Of a stretch of DNA of 37,126 nucleotides, positions 16,548-23,981 are shown piece by piece; positions within the stretch are counted from its first letter, which is position 1; every line of letters starts with the position of its first letter. Position numbers and translations under genes: made by a program. Source of the stretch: Acidobacteriota bacterium. GTDB lineage: Bacteria; Acidobacteriota; Aminicenantia; Aminicenantales; Saccharicenantaceae. Below the pieces are notes generated by a model. It was not told the DNA's origin. It did no database searches and worked only from the letters and a program-made list of their open reading frames with translations. Location of the stretch: NCBI GenBank assembly GCA_028749115.1, contig JAQURD010000015.1:1-37126 (forward strand), read 5' to 3'.

Positions 16548-18464
16548 ATGCTCAAAACTATGCGAAAGAACCTAAAAGCTCTGAGCCCTATCCTCTGGAT
16601 TGTCATCGCCACTTTTATCATAGCTATTTTTGCCGTCTGGGGCGGTGCGGGACGTTTAGGAGAATCACGCCAGGCCAATATGATTATTCAGATTAGCAAT
16701 CATGAACTTAGTGCTCAGGAGTTTGCCCAGATGCTTCAGCAGAGAATAGCCACAATGAAAAATCAATATCCTGACCTGACCGCTGATCATATCCGTCAAT
16801 TAAACCTTCCCCAGCAGATGCTTCAACAAATAGTTCAACAATATCTCCTCCTGGATATGGCTAAGCAGATGGGACTTAAAGCAACTGATAAGGAGATTCA
16901 ACAGAAAATTATTTCCTATCCTGTCTTCCAGAGAGAAGGCCGATTTGTCGGCTTCAATGAATACCAGCAACTTCTGGACTGGAATCACATTCCTGTCCAG
17001 AAGTTTGAAGAAAGCCTGGCCCAAGAAATCCTCCTCGAAAAGGTCACACGACTGCTGGTGGCCGGCTGCGCTGTGAGTGAAAATGAGGTCTGGGAAAATT
17101 ACAAAAATCAAAATGAGAGCGCCAAAATTGAATATCTGGTAGCTACGGTTGATAAAATCCAGCTAGAGGCCAATCCTGCCGATACTGAAATTCAAAGTTA
17201 CTTTGAGGAGCACAAGCAGAAATACAGGATGCCTGAGAGACGGCAGGGTAAATATGTTTTTCTAAGAATTGATGAGCTGGGAAAAGAAATCACTATTTCA
17301 GATTCAGAGATTGAGAAGTACTACCAGGATAATATCAATCAATTTAAAGAACCGGCCAGAATAAAAGTCAGCCGTATCTACCTGCCTTACAATCAGGCTG
17401 ATAAGCAGCAGATTCTTGATCAGGGTGAGGAGTTGAAAGCCAAACTTAGCGCCGGGGAAGACTTTAGACAGTTAGCCAGGACTTATTCCAGAGATGATAA
17501 AGCCAGTAACGGCGGGGATTGGGGCTACTATGAGTGGCAAAATCTCTCCACCGCTGAAATTCAGGCTATTAACCAGCTTGAGCCAGAACAGGTATCAGAA
17601 GTAATTGATCTCGGGCAGGGAGTGGCTCTTCTTAAAGTCACAGAAAAAATGCCAGAAATTACCAGATCACTTCCTGAAGTTAAGACGATAATACAAAATC
17701 AGCTTAAGGAAAACAAAGCACGGGAGAAAGCTTCTCAACGGATGGAGAATCTGTCAAAAATCGCCAGAAAAGCTAAGAAGCTGGAGGAGGCGGCCAGAAG
17801 AGAAGGTCTGAGCCTTCAAGATACTGGCTGGCTAAAAAATGGTGACCCGCTGCCACCAGTTGATTCCTCCGGAGTAATCAGCCAGACGCTTTTTGAACTT
17901 AAAGAGGGAGAAATCTCATCTCCTGTTTCTACTTATGAAGGTGTGGCTGTAATTCAATTCAGCCAGAAAGACCCTGAACATCAGGCCATCCTCGATGAGG
18001 TGAAAACTCAAGTTCAGGAGGATTTTATTAAGGGAAAAAAGATAGAACTGGCTAAGGCTAAACTAAATTCTATCCGTCTTGCCCAGGAGGCTAACTGGGA
18101 AGAATTGGCCAAAAAAGATAACCTTGAGTATAAAAGGGTAGAAACTTATAAACATGATCAGTATCTAAGCCTGATAGATGAACCGGCTGAAATTGACGAG
18201 CTGGTTTTTTCTCTTGAGCTCAATCAAGTCAGCCAGCCAGTACCTGTTGGTAACGGCTATGCTGTTGTTAGAGTCCTTGAAAGGAAAGAGATAACCAGAG
18301 CAGATTTTGAAAAAGTGAAAGCTGAAGAAATGGCTAAAGCGCTGAACGAGGCTCAGCAAATGTTTCTTTATAGTTACCTGCAAAAGGTCATGCAGGAGAA
18401 AAAAATTGTTATAAATTACGACCTGTTCACTAAAACCACGGAGGAAGTTTTAAACCGTTTTTAA
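16548..18464 (+). CDS. PpiD/SurA-like periplasmic peptidyl-prolyl isomerase, membrane-anchored
   Basis: Foldase for exported proteins, 638 residues. One membrane helix (about 14-34) anchors it, with most of the chain outside the cytoplasm, as in PpiD. A SurA-type chaperone region covers about 45-225. A parvulin (PPIC) domain lies at about 255-365, with KVSRIYLPY, FRQLARTYSRDDKASNGGDWG and VIDLGQGVALLKV. A second, degenerate rotamase region follows at about 420-560. It begins 2 bases after the HIT gene and probably shares its transcript. Its presence fits the many exported proteins in the window. Confidence 0.92.
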   Translation: MLKTMRKNLKALSPILWIVIATFIIAIFAVWGGAGRLGESRQANMIIQISNHELSAQEFAQMLQQRIATMKNQYPDLTADHIRQLNLPQQMLQQIVQQYLLLDMAKQMGLKATDKEIQQKIISYPVFQREGRFVGFNEYQQLLDWNHIPVQKFEESLAQEILLEKVTRLLVAGCAVSENEVWENYKNQNESAKIEYLVATVDKIQLEANPADTEIQSYFEEHKQKYRMPERRQGKYVFLRIDELGKEITISDSEIEKYYQDNINQFKEPARIKVSRIYLPYNQADKQQILDQGEELKAKLSAGEDFRQLARTYSRDDKASNGGDWGYYEWQNLSTAEIQAINQLEPEQVSEVIDLGQGVALLKVTEKMPEITRSLPEVKTIIQNQLKENKAREKASQRMENLSKIARKAKKLEEAARREGLSLQDTGWLKNGDPLPPVDSSGVISQTLFELKEGEISSPVSTYEGVAVIQFSQKDPEHQAILDEVKTQVQEDFIKGKKIELAKAKLNSIRLAQEANWEELAKKDNLEYKRVETYKHDQYLSLIDEPAEIDELVFSLELNQVSQPVPVGNGYAVVRVLERKEITRADFEKVKAEEMAKALNEAQQMFLYSYLQKVMQEKKIVINYDLFTKTTEEVLNRF

Positions 18465-18488
18465 TGAGCAGCCGCCAAAAGCTCTGAT

Positions 18489-18504
18489 TCTGTCTGGTGA
18501 CAGA
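18489..18504 (+). repeat. Short hairpin before the OPT transporter gene
   Basis: TCTGTC-TGGT-GACAGA is a perfect 6-bp stem with a 4-base loop in the 67-bp gap after the foldase gene. No U-run follows, so it is not a standard terminator. It might be a weak attenuator or mRNA end protector. Confidence 0.3.
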
Positions 18505-18531
18505 CTGAAAATTTGGTAAAAAGGAGGGTAA

Positions 18532-20538
18532 ATGGAACAAAAAAGAGAAACTCTGCCATCTGAGGCTTATCGACCGCTCGCCCCAGGAGAAAAATACCAG
18601 CCACTTGTTCCACCGGAAAAAATTATTCCAGAAGTTACCCTGCGGTCAGTGCTCTGGGGCCTGATTATGGCTCTGTTCTTTACTTTTTCTATGGCCTACC
18701 TCGGGCTTAAAGTCGGGACAGTACCAGAAGCAGCCATTCCCATCGCTATCTTGGCTGTCGGCATCGGCTATACTTATTCCAGAAAGAACACCATTCTGGA
18801 GAATGTCATCATTCAGTCGATTGGAGCCGCTTCTGGCGCCCTGGTCGCCGGGGCTATCTTTACCATTCCAGCCCTTTTCATCATCGGACTGCCCATTGAT
18901 ATTTTCAAGATTTTTCTATCAACTTTCCTTGGGGGCTGTCTGGGAATTCTATTTCTGATTCCGCTCCGGCGCTATTTCTGTGTTGAACAGCATGGCAAGC
19001 TGCCTTTCCCTGAAGCTACCGCTACAACTGAGATTCTCGTCTCTAGTGAAGGCGGTAAGGATCAGGCCAGACCTTTGATATTGGGTGTTGTCGTCGCCAG
19101 TCTTTACGAATTCCTGGCTATAGGTGTCAGGCTGTGGAATGAAGTTATAACCTTTCGTTTTCTCCCCTTCTTGGACAGGCTGGCCGAAAAAACCAAAATG
19201 GTTCTGAAGATAGATGCTCTATCTGCTTTTCTCGGACTGGGCTACGTCATCGGTTTCCGATACAATGCCATTATTGTCGCCGGCGGCCTGCTTTCACATT
19301 TTGCTTTTATTCCTGTTATCTGGTATCTGGGTCAGCATTTTCCTGCAGCCATTTATCCTGGTGTCATACCTATTGGCCAGATGTCCGAAGTTCAGATATT
19401 TAATACTTATGTCCGGAATATTGGTATTGGTGCCATTTTTATGGCCGGGATCATAGGCATAATTAAATCCATGCCAATAATGGTTAAATCTTTTTCCCTT
19501 GGGTTTAAAGAAATCCTCAAAGGTAAAAAGAGCGGGCAAGCCAGTGAACATCCCAGGACTGACCGCGATCTGAAGATGTCAACTATTATTATCGGGCTTA
19601 TTCTGACTTCAGTTGCTCTCTTTTTGTATTTTCTCTGGATATCAAATTTGAAATTTGCCCTGATCGGGCTTGTCATTTGCTTTCTGTTGTCCTTTCTTTT
19701 TACCACTGTTGCTGCCAATGCCATCGCTATCGTAGGAACCAACCCTGTTTCAGGCATGACCCTGATCACTATCATTCTGTCGAGTGTAATTTTAATCGGC
19801 GCTGGCTTATCCGGTCAGGAAGGAATGGCCATAGCCTTGCTCATCGGGGCAGTAGTTTGCACAGCCCTATCTGTCTCAGGCAGTTTTATCACTGATCTTA
19901 AGATTGGCTACTGGATTGGAGCTACCCCCCGGAATCAGGAAAGGTTTAAATTTACCGGCATTCTCGTCTCTGCCCTGACTGTCGGTGTGGCTATTTTTAT
20001 TCTCGACAGGGCTTTCTCTTTCCAGAGTGGAGCCCTGGCCGCTCCGCAGGCCAATCTGATGGCTGCCGTTATCAAATCCATGATGTCAAGAGAGCCCGTC
20101 ACCTGGCTGCTTTACGGTATTGGAGCAGCTGTGGCTCTGGTTGCTGAACTATCGAGCTTGCCGCCTTTGCCTTTTGCTCTGGGCATGTATCTTCCACTTC
20201 ACCTGACGACTCCTTTACTGGTCGGCGGCTTTCTCTCCCATCTGGTTAAAAACTCGACCAAAGATAAAGAGCTGGGCGAAAGAAGACACAACCGCGGTAC
20301 TTTAGTTTCCTCCGGGTTTATTGCCGGCGGAGCTCTAATGGGTATTGTTCTGGCCGTCCTGAAGCTAACCAAGCTTGATCACTATGTCAGCCTGGGTATC
20401 CCGATGGTGCTGGAAAACGGTAAATGGGTTGACGGTCAGCCGGCCGGCTGGTTTAACCAGTATGGAGAAATTATCAGCCTGATAGTTTTTATCATGCTGA
20501 TAGCTTTTGTTTACCGGGAAACAAAAAAGGAAAAATAA
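18532..20538 (+). CDS. OPT-family oligopeptide transporter
   Basis: Inner-membrane secondary transporter of the OPT superfamily, probably importing small peptides. The 668 residues are mostly hydrophobic, with about 14-16 helices. Family hallmarks include a conserved TVPEAAIPIAILAVG block near the start, FPEATATTEIL, TNPVSGMTLITI in the middle and ALGMYLPLHLTTPLLVGG near the end. AAGGAGGG precedes ATG 18532. The M29 aminopeptidase gene starts 21 bases after its stop, so imported peptides could be degraded by the product of the same transcript. A metal-chelate substrate, known in the YSL branch, is a less likely alternative. Confidence 0.93.
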   Translation: MEQKRETLPSEAYRPLAPGEKYQPLVPPEKIIPEVTLRSVLWGLIMALFFTFSMAYLGLKVGTVPEAAIPIAILAVGIGYTYSRKNTILENVIIQSIGAASGALVAGAIFTIPALFIIGLPIDIFKIFLSTFLGGCLGILFLIPLRRYFCVEQHGKLPFPEATATTEILVSSEGGKDQARPLILGVVVASLYEFLAIGVRLWNEVITFRFLPFLDRLAEKTKMVLKIDALSAFLGLGYVIGFRYNAIIVAGGLLSHFAFIPVIWYLGQHFPAAIYPGVIPIGQMSEVQIFNTYVRNIGIGAIFMAGIIGIIKSMPIMVKSFSLGFKEILKGKKSGQASEHPRTDRDLKMSTIIIGLILTSVALFLYFLWISNLKFALIGLVICFLLSFLFTTVAANAIAIVGTNPVSGMTLITIILSSVILIGAGLSGQEGMAIALLIGAVVCTALSVSGSFITDLKIGYWIGATPRNQERFKFTGILVSALTVGVAIFILDRAFSFQSGALAAPQANLMAAVIKSMMSREPVTWLLYGIGAAVALVAELSSLPPLPFALGMYLPLHLTTPLLVGGFLSHLVKNSTKDKELGERRHNRGTLVSSGFIAGGALMGIVLAVLKLTKLDHYVSLGIPMVLENGKWVDGQPAGWFNQYGEIISLIVFIMLIAFVYRETKKEK

Positions 20539-20559
20539 TAAAGAGAAAGGAAGATAAAA

Positions 20560-21507
20560 ATGAAAGCTAATAAGCTTTATCAAGCAGCCGAAAGGGCTAT
20601 TTTTCAATCACTTAAATTAAGGCCAGGAGAAAATTTTCTACTGGTTACCGACCGGCAGAAAATGGAAATTGCTGAAGCACTGGCTTTTTATGCCAGAAAG
20701 GCAGGAGCTGAAACCACTACTTATCTGATGACCGAGACGCTCCGGCCGATTACCGGGCCAACTAAACTATTCAAACTTTTAACCGGAAAAGCTACTGCTA
20801 TCACCTATTTGCTAGATGCCAGAATAGAAGAGAAGCCATTCCGCAATTTTATGGTCAGTCAGGGAAGGAAACTCAGCCGGATATGTATGATGCCTGGCAT
20901 TACCCGGGATATGATGGAGAGACTGGTCAACATTGACTTCGCTAAAATGAATGAGTTTACCAATAAGGTTATCCGGGCCATGAAAGATGCTGACCGGGTG
21001 ATAATTGAAAATGAAGCCGGCACTCATATCACCTTTAGTGTTAAGGGGCGCCACTGGGATAATGACAATGGTGATATCAGTAAGAAAGGCCAGCATGGGA
21101 ATTTGCCAGCCGGTGAGGCCTTTACCTGCCCCGTTGAAGAGACTTTTACCGGCAAGCTGGTGATCAGCCTGATTGATGACAAGCTCGGCCGGGGTGAAAT
21201 GGAATTTAAAGCAGGTAAGCTGGTCCGCTATAAGGGTAAGGGAATTGAAGCCATTGTTAAGAATATCGGCTCAGATAAAACAGGTTTTCTGATCGGCGAA
21301 TTTGGTATTGGTACTAACCCCGGTGCTCGTATCTGTCCTAATATGCTTGAAGCTGAGAAAGCCTTTGGGACTGTCCATTTTGCTATTGGTGACTCATATG
21401 GCCTGGGCAAGAATACGAGCCAGCACCACTATGATGCTCTAATAGAAAAAGCTACCATTATCGCCAAGGGCAAATACATTGTTAAAAACGGGAAATATTT
21501 AATTTAA
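20560..21507 (+). CDS. M29-type leucyl aminopeptidase-like metallopeptidase
   Basis: Cytoplasmic metal-dependent aminopeptidase related to the thermophilic M29 family, 315 residues and thus shorter than the 370-410 of classical members. The C-terminal metal region is recognisable: GEFGIGTNPGAR, LEAEKAFGTVHFAIGDSYG, then QHHYDALI, supplying Glu, His and Asp ligands. NLPAGEAFTCPVE matches the central family block. AAAGGAAG precedes the ATG. It is placed directly after the OPT transporter, consistent with hydrolysis of imported peptides. The following 235 bp contain regulatory elements of the next operon. Confidence 0.88.
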   Translation: MKANKLYQAAERAIFQSLKLRPGENFLLVTDRQKMEIAEALAFYARKAGAETTTYLMTETLRPITGPTKLFKLLTGKATAITYLLDARIEEKPFRNFMVSQGRKLSRICMMPGITRDMMERLVNIDFAKMNEFTNKVIRAMKDADRVIIENEAGTHITFSVKGRHWDNDNGDISKKGQHGNLPAGEAFTCPVEETFTGKLVISLIDDKLGRGEMEFKAGKLVRYKGKGIEAIVKNIGSDKTGFLIGEFGIGTNPGARICPNMLEAEKAFGTVHFAIGDSYGLGKNTSQHHYDALIEKATIIAKGKYIVKNGKYLI

Positions 21508-21539
21508 TAGGAAATATTCCTTTCCAGTTTGCTCAGCCG

Positions 21540-21559
21540 GCGTCAACCATTGTTGACGC
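21540..21559. promoter_or_regulatory. Perfect palindrome, candidate enhancer site for a sigma54 activator
   Basis: GCGTCAAC-CATT-GTTGACGC has perfect 8-bp arms around 4 bases. Two overlapping GC-rich palindromes follow at 21560-21574. No U-run follows, so a simple terminator for the M29 gene is unlikely. The centre lies about 177 bp upstream of the predicted sigma54 start, in the usual range for NtrC-type activator binding. A weaker repeat, GACC-TGAC-GGTC (21610-21621), lies at about -110. Binding is inferred, not shown. Confidence 0.4.
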
Positions 21560-21700
21560 GGCAGCTGCCGGCAGAATAATTCGAGTACCAGTCAGTGAGG
21601 TTATTTTTGGACCTGACGGTCATTTCTGCCTTGATGATTTTAGCCTAATTGTCTAATCCATGAACCTGATTCCTCACTTACTCGCCACATCTCCAGAAGC

Positions 21701-21716
21701 TGGCATAGTTCTTGCT
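21701..21716 (+). promoter_or_regulatory. sigma54 (-24/-12) promoter for the secreted peptide operon
   Basis: TGGCATAGTTCTTGCT fits TGGCAYRNNNNTTGCW at all defined positions, with GG and GC ten bases apart. Transcription would start near 21726, leaving about 17 bases before ATG 21743 with AAGGAG at 21731-21736. I see no good sigma70 alternative close by. Confidence 0.65.
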
Positions 21717-21742
21717 TAATTACTAGCTGAAAGGAGAACAAC

Positions 21743-21955
21743 ATGAAAAAACTCACTGCTTTAACACTTTCTTTAATTTTTGTCCTGTCTGTCTTATTTC
21801 TACCCCTTATTTCTCAGGCACGTTCGGCCGATGATTGCTGGAATAACTGGGAGAGATGCGAGGCCAGAGCCTTACAGTCAGATATGGGGTTTGTCAGGAC
21901 GACATTGGCCCTAATGGCTTGCGACGTTGGCCTGGGCAGATGCCTTATTTTTTAA
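21743..21955 (+). CDS. Small secreted tetra-cysteine peptide, unknown family
   Basis: Seventy-residue precursor that I do not recognise. A classical signal peptide (Lys-Lys, hydrophobic core, about residues 1-28, ending SQARSA) leaves a mature peptide of about 41 residues. It has four cysteines, C32, C39, C60 and C67, spaced C-x6-C-x20-C-x6-C. That symmetry suggests two helices joined by disulfides, a helical hairpin. The mature part contains Trp, Arg and Asp and is not strongly cationic. AAGGAG sits 6 bases before ATG, and a sigma54-type promoter lies just upstream. The next two genes encode a secreted beta-propeller and a CxxC thioredoxin-fold protein, so disulfide formation or recognition of this peptide is a natural hypothesis. 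It could be a signal, toxin, ligand or structural peptide. Confidence 0.8.
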   Translation: MKKLTALTLSLIFVLSVLFLPLISQARSADDCWNNWERCEARALQSDMGFVRTTLALMACDVGLGRCLIF

Positions 21956-21957
21956 GG

Positions 21958-22008
21958 TAACTTAATTTGAGTGGGGCCCCGGTCAGGTCCGGCCGGGGCT
22001 CTAAGTTA
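21958..22008 (+). repeat. Nested GC-rich hairpin between peptide and propeller genes
   Basis: Outer arms TAACTTA (21958-21964) and TAAGTTA (22002-22008) pair perfectly over 7 bp; inner arms GCCCCGG (21976-21982) and CCGGGGC (21993-21999) pair over 7 GC-rich bp. No U-run follows. It starts 3 bases after the peptide stop. Such a structure could stabilise the peptide mRNA or partly stop transcription, so that peptide is made in excess over the propeller. Confidence 0.55.
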
Positions 22009-22040
22009 TCTAGGACAGATAATATCAGGAGGTAAACCAG

Positions 22041-23024
22041 ATGAAAAAATTAGTTAGGTTGTTTTTAATAGTAGCCAGCCTGGGATTGAATTCAGGCTGG
22101 AGCTGGCTTGAGGCTCAAGAAATAATTCATTACTCGGCAGTAGAATTAGAATTAAAGGGAACAAGCGAACGCCCATTTTTCTACCGGCCTTCGGCTCTAG
22201 TCATTGACGGACAGGAACTCTACCTATTAGAAACCGGAGATAATAGAATTCAGGTCTATAACCGGCAAGGCACCCAGCTGAGAGAGATTGGCCGGAAAGG
22301 CAATGGCCCGGGTGAGTTTGATTCTCCTCAAGGCCTGGATGTTTTCAGCCAGCAAATTTGTGTGGCTGATACATTTAACAGCCGGATTCAAATACTGGAT
22401 AAGACAGGCAAGAGCCTGTTCAATTTTAAGGTTCCTTTTCTCCCCGATAATATCGTCTGGTTGAATAAAGAGCTGATGGCAATTTCTTCCATGACCAGAA
22501 ATTTGAATGGCCCGGGAAAAATGATCCATGGCTATAGGGCTGATGGCCACCAGCTCTGGGCCATTGTTGATTCTTTTGCTTCCGGCGATCGGGTGTATGA
22601 TTCTTTAAGCAATCAGATATTTTTGAGGAGGGGTCTGCCAGGTATTTTTTATGTTATCTGGAAGGCCAATAATAGATATATCTTAAAAATTGACTGGAAT
22701 GGACAGATACTGAAAAAAATCAACCTCAGCTCAGATTACCCGCTCAAGACTATTAATTTGCCAGGAAAAGAGAAAAGGGCTCTTGATGTCATTTGCTGGA
22801 ATGCTGCCTGGTTCAATCAGAGCTTTTATCTAATAGCCGTAGAAGAAACTGAAGATCAAGATCTAGGGCCGGGGAAAAAAGTCCTGATTATAAATGAAGA
22901 CGGGAAAATCACCGGCATGATTGATTTCCCAATAGTTATCAAAAAACTGGCTGTAGCCGAAGACTGTATTTATGCCCTTGATACCGAAGATGAACTTCAT
23001 CTTTTCAGGTTGAAGGCAAAATGA
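22041..23024 (+). CDS. Secreted six-bladed beta-propeller (NHL-like) protein
   Basis: Exported protein of 327 residues with a signal peptide (about 1-25, ending LEAQ). The mature part has NHL/TolB-type repeats: FYRPSALVIDGQELYLLETG, IGRKGNGPGEFDSPQGLDVF, CVADTFNSRIQILD, and later weaker blades, consistent with a six-bladed propeller. These folds usually bind ligands or proteins and are not enzymes by themselves. AGGAGG precedes ATG 22041. Its stop overlaps the start of the thioredoxin-fold gene (ATGA, 23021-23024), so the two are coupled. Propellers next to small exported peptides are also known in Bacteroidota (NVEALA-type peptides), but this peptide has no visible NVEALA motif. Its partner is probably the peptide, by context only. 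Confidence 0.82.
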   Translation: MKKLVRLFLIVASLGLNSGWSWLEAQEIIHYSAVELELKGTSERPFFYRPSALVIDGQELYLLETGDNRIQVYNRQGTQLREIGRKGNGPGEFDSPQGLDVFSQQICVADTFNSRIQILDKTGKSLFNFKVPFLPDNIVWLNKELMAISSMTRNLNGPGKMIHGYRADGHQLWAIVDSFASGDRVYDSLSNQIFLRRGLPGIFYVIWKANNRYILKIDWNGQILKKINLSSDYPLKTINLPGKEKRALDVICWNAAWFNQSFYLIAVEETEDQDLGPGKKVLIINEDGKITGMIDFPIVIKKLAVAEDCIYALDTEDELHLFRLKAK

Positions 23025-23533
23025 ACCATAGAAAGACAGACATTTTAATTACTGCCCTGATCATCTGGCTGCTATTTATCGCCATTTCTAATAGTTTTCT
23101 TTTTGGCTTTCAGTCAGTGGGCCAGCCTTTTCCCGGAACCACGGCCAAAATTTATCATTCCTTAGAAGAAGCAGCCGGGACTTCTTCCTGGCCAGTTCTC
23201 CTGGTTTTTTTCTCTCTGGACTGTTTTACCTGCTGGGATGAGCTGTTTGAAATGAAGGAATTTATTGAAAAGTTTTCCCTGTCAGTTCAGTTAATTGGAG
23301 TTTCAACTGATAAGAAAGAAGAGTTAGAAGCTTTTGCCTCCAGGTATTCTTTTAATTACCCGATTATTCAAGATGAAGATAAGTATCTTTACCGGCAATA
23401 TAAGGTCAGGCATGAACCATACCGGGTTGTTCTTGATAAGAATCAGGCGGTTTATATTGATGATGACCGGCATGATTATTCATTAAGAAGGGAAAAAACC
23501 AAGCATTTTCTTTTAAGCTTGACTTCAAGATAA
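23021..23533 (+). CDS. Membrane-anchored thioredoxin-fold (TlpA/redoxin-like) protein with CFTC motif
   Basis: Protein of 170 residues with one N-terminal membrane helix (about 8-27) and a thioredoxin-like domain outside the cytoplasm. The active-site motif is C68-F-T-C71 in FFSLDCFTCWDE, placed after the first beta strand as in TlpA/AhpC-type folds. A cis-proline-like segment YKVRHEPYRVVLD follows near residue 127. It could oxidise, reduce or isomerise disulfides. It overlaps the propeller gene by 4 bp and so is produced with it, close to a peptide with four cysteines. The substrate is not known. Noncoding DNA of 448 bp follows before a convergent gene. Confidence 0.82.
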   Translation: MNHRKTDILITALIIWLLFIAISNSFLFGFQSVGQPFPGTTAKIYHSLEEAAGTSSWPVLLVFFSLDCFTCWDELFEMKEFIEKFSLSVQLIGVSTDKKEELEAFASRYSFNYPIIQDEDKYLYRQYKVRHEPYRVVLDKNQAVYIDDDRHDYSLRREKTKHFLLSLTSR

Positions 23534-23981
23534 GCGTCAATTCTGATCAGAAATCAGCTTTAAGACTTTGAATATTTAAGTCTAAAGCGACCAGGTTTTC
23601 TTATTCCTGCTTGCTGGAGCCGGTGAGCCGGAAGGGCTGAGCTGGAACGGCAGCAGTTGAGTCAGAGGCTAATTTACCCCGGCCTGGGGCTGCTCATATT
23701 TTTTGTCCTTATAAAAGTTGATTTTTTTATACCGAAAACTTTAGCTTGACCTTATGGGTTTTGATGCCCTCCAGATCAGAAAGTTTGATCAGTTTTGACC
23801 CGGTTTCTATCCCTGGCTAGGTTGTGGCTAATCTTTTTTTGAGAAAGACTTACGAGGCTGCTCTTTGTTCCTCAAAGCTTAAAATCTATTTAACAAAGCC
23901 TGTTTTACTGAATCCAGTTATCTTTCTTCCAGCCGACGGATCGAAGCCGGACTTACTTTCCGGATCGGCCCGGCTGAAAGC
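23534..23981. other. 448-bp noncoding region between convergent genes
   Basis: No credible gene. It contains a 12-bp palindrome TTCTGATCAGAA (23541-23552), a stem AGACTT/AAGTCT (23563-23583), a small CCCC/GGGG stem (23677-23689) with six Ts at 23699-23704 (a weak terminator candidate for the plus strand), and an AT stem TATAAAA/TTTTATA (23710-23731). AGCCG and CGGCT near 23932-23973 could form a long imperfect hairpin at the end of the minus-strand gene. None is a textbook terminator. Confidence 0.5.

Noticed and set aside
23814..23829. Another GG-N10-GC motif, TGGCTAGGTTGTGGCT
   Set aside because: Several consensus mismatches and no plus-strand gene follows before the convergent gene; a small RNA could not be supported.
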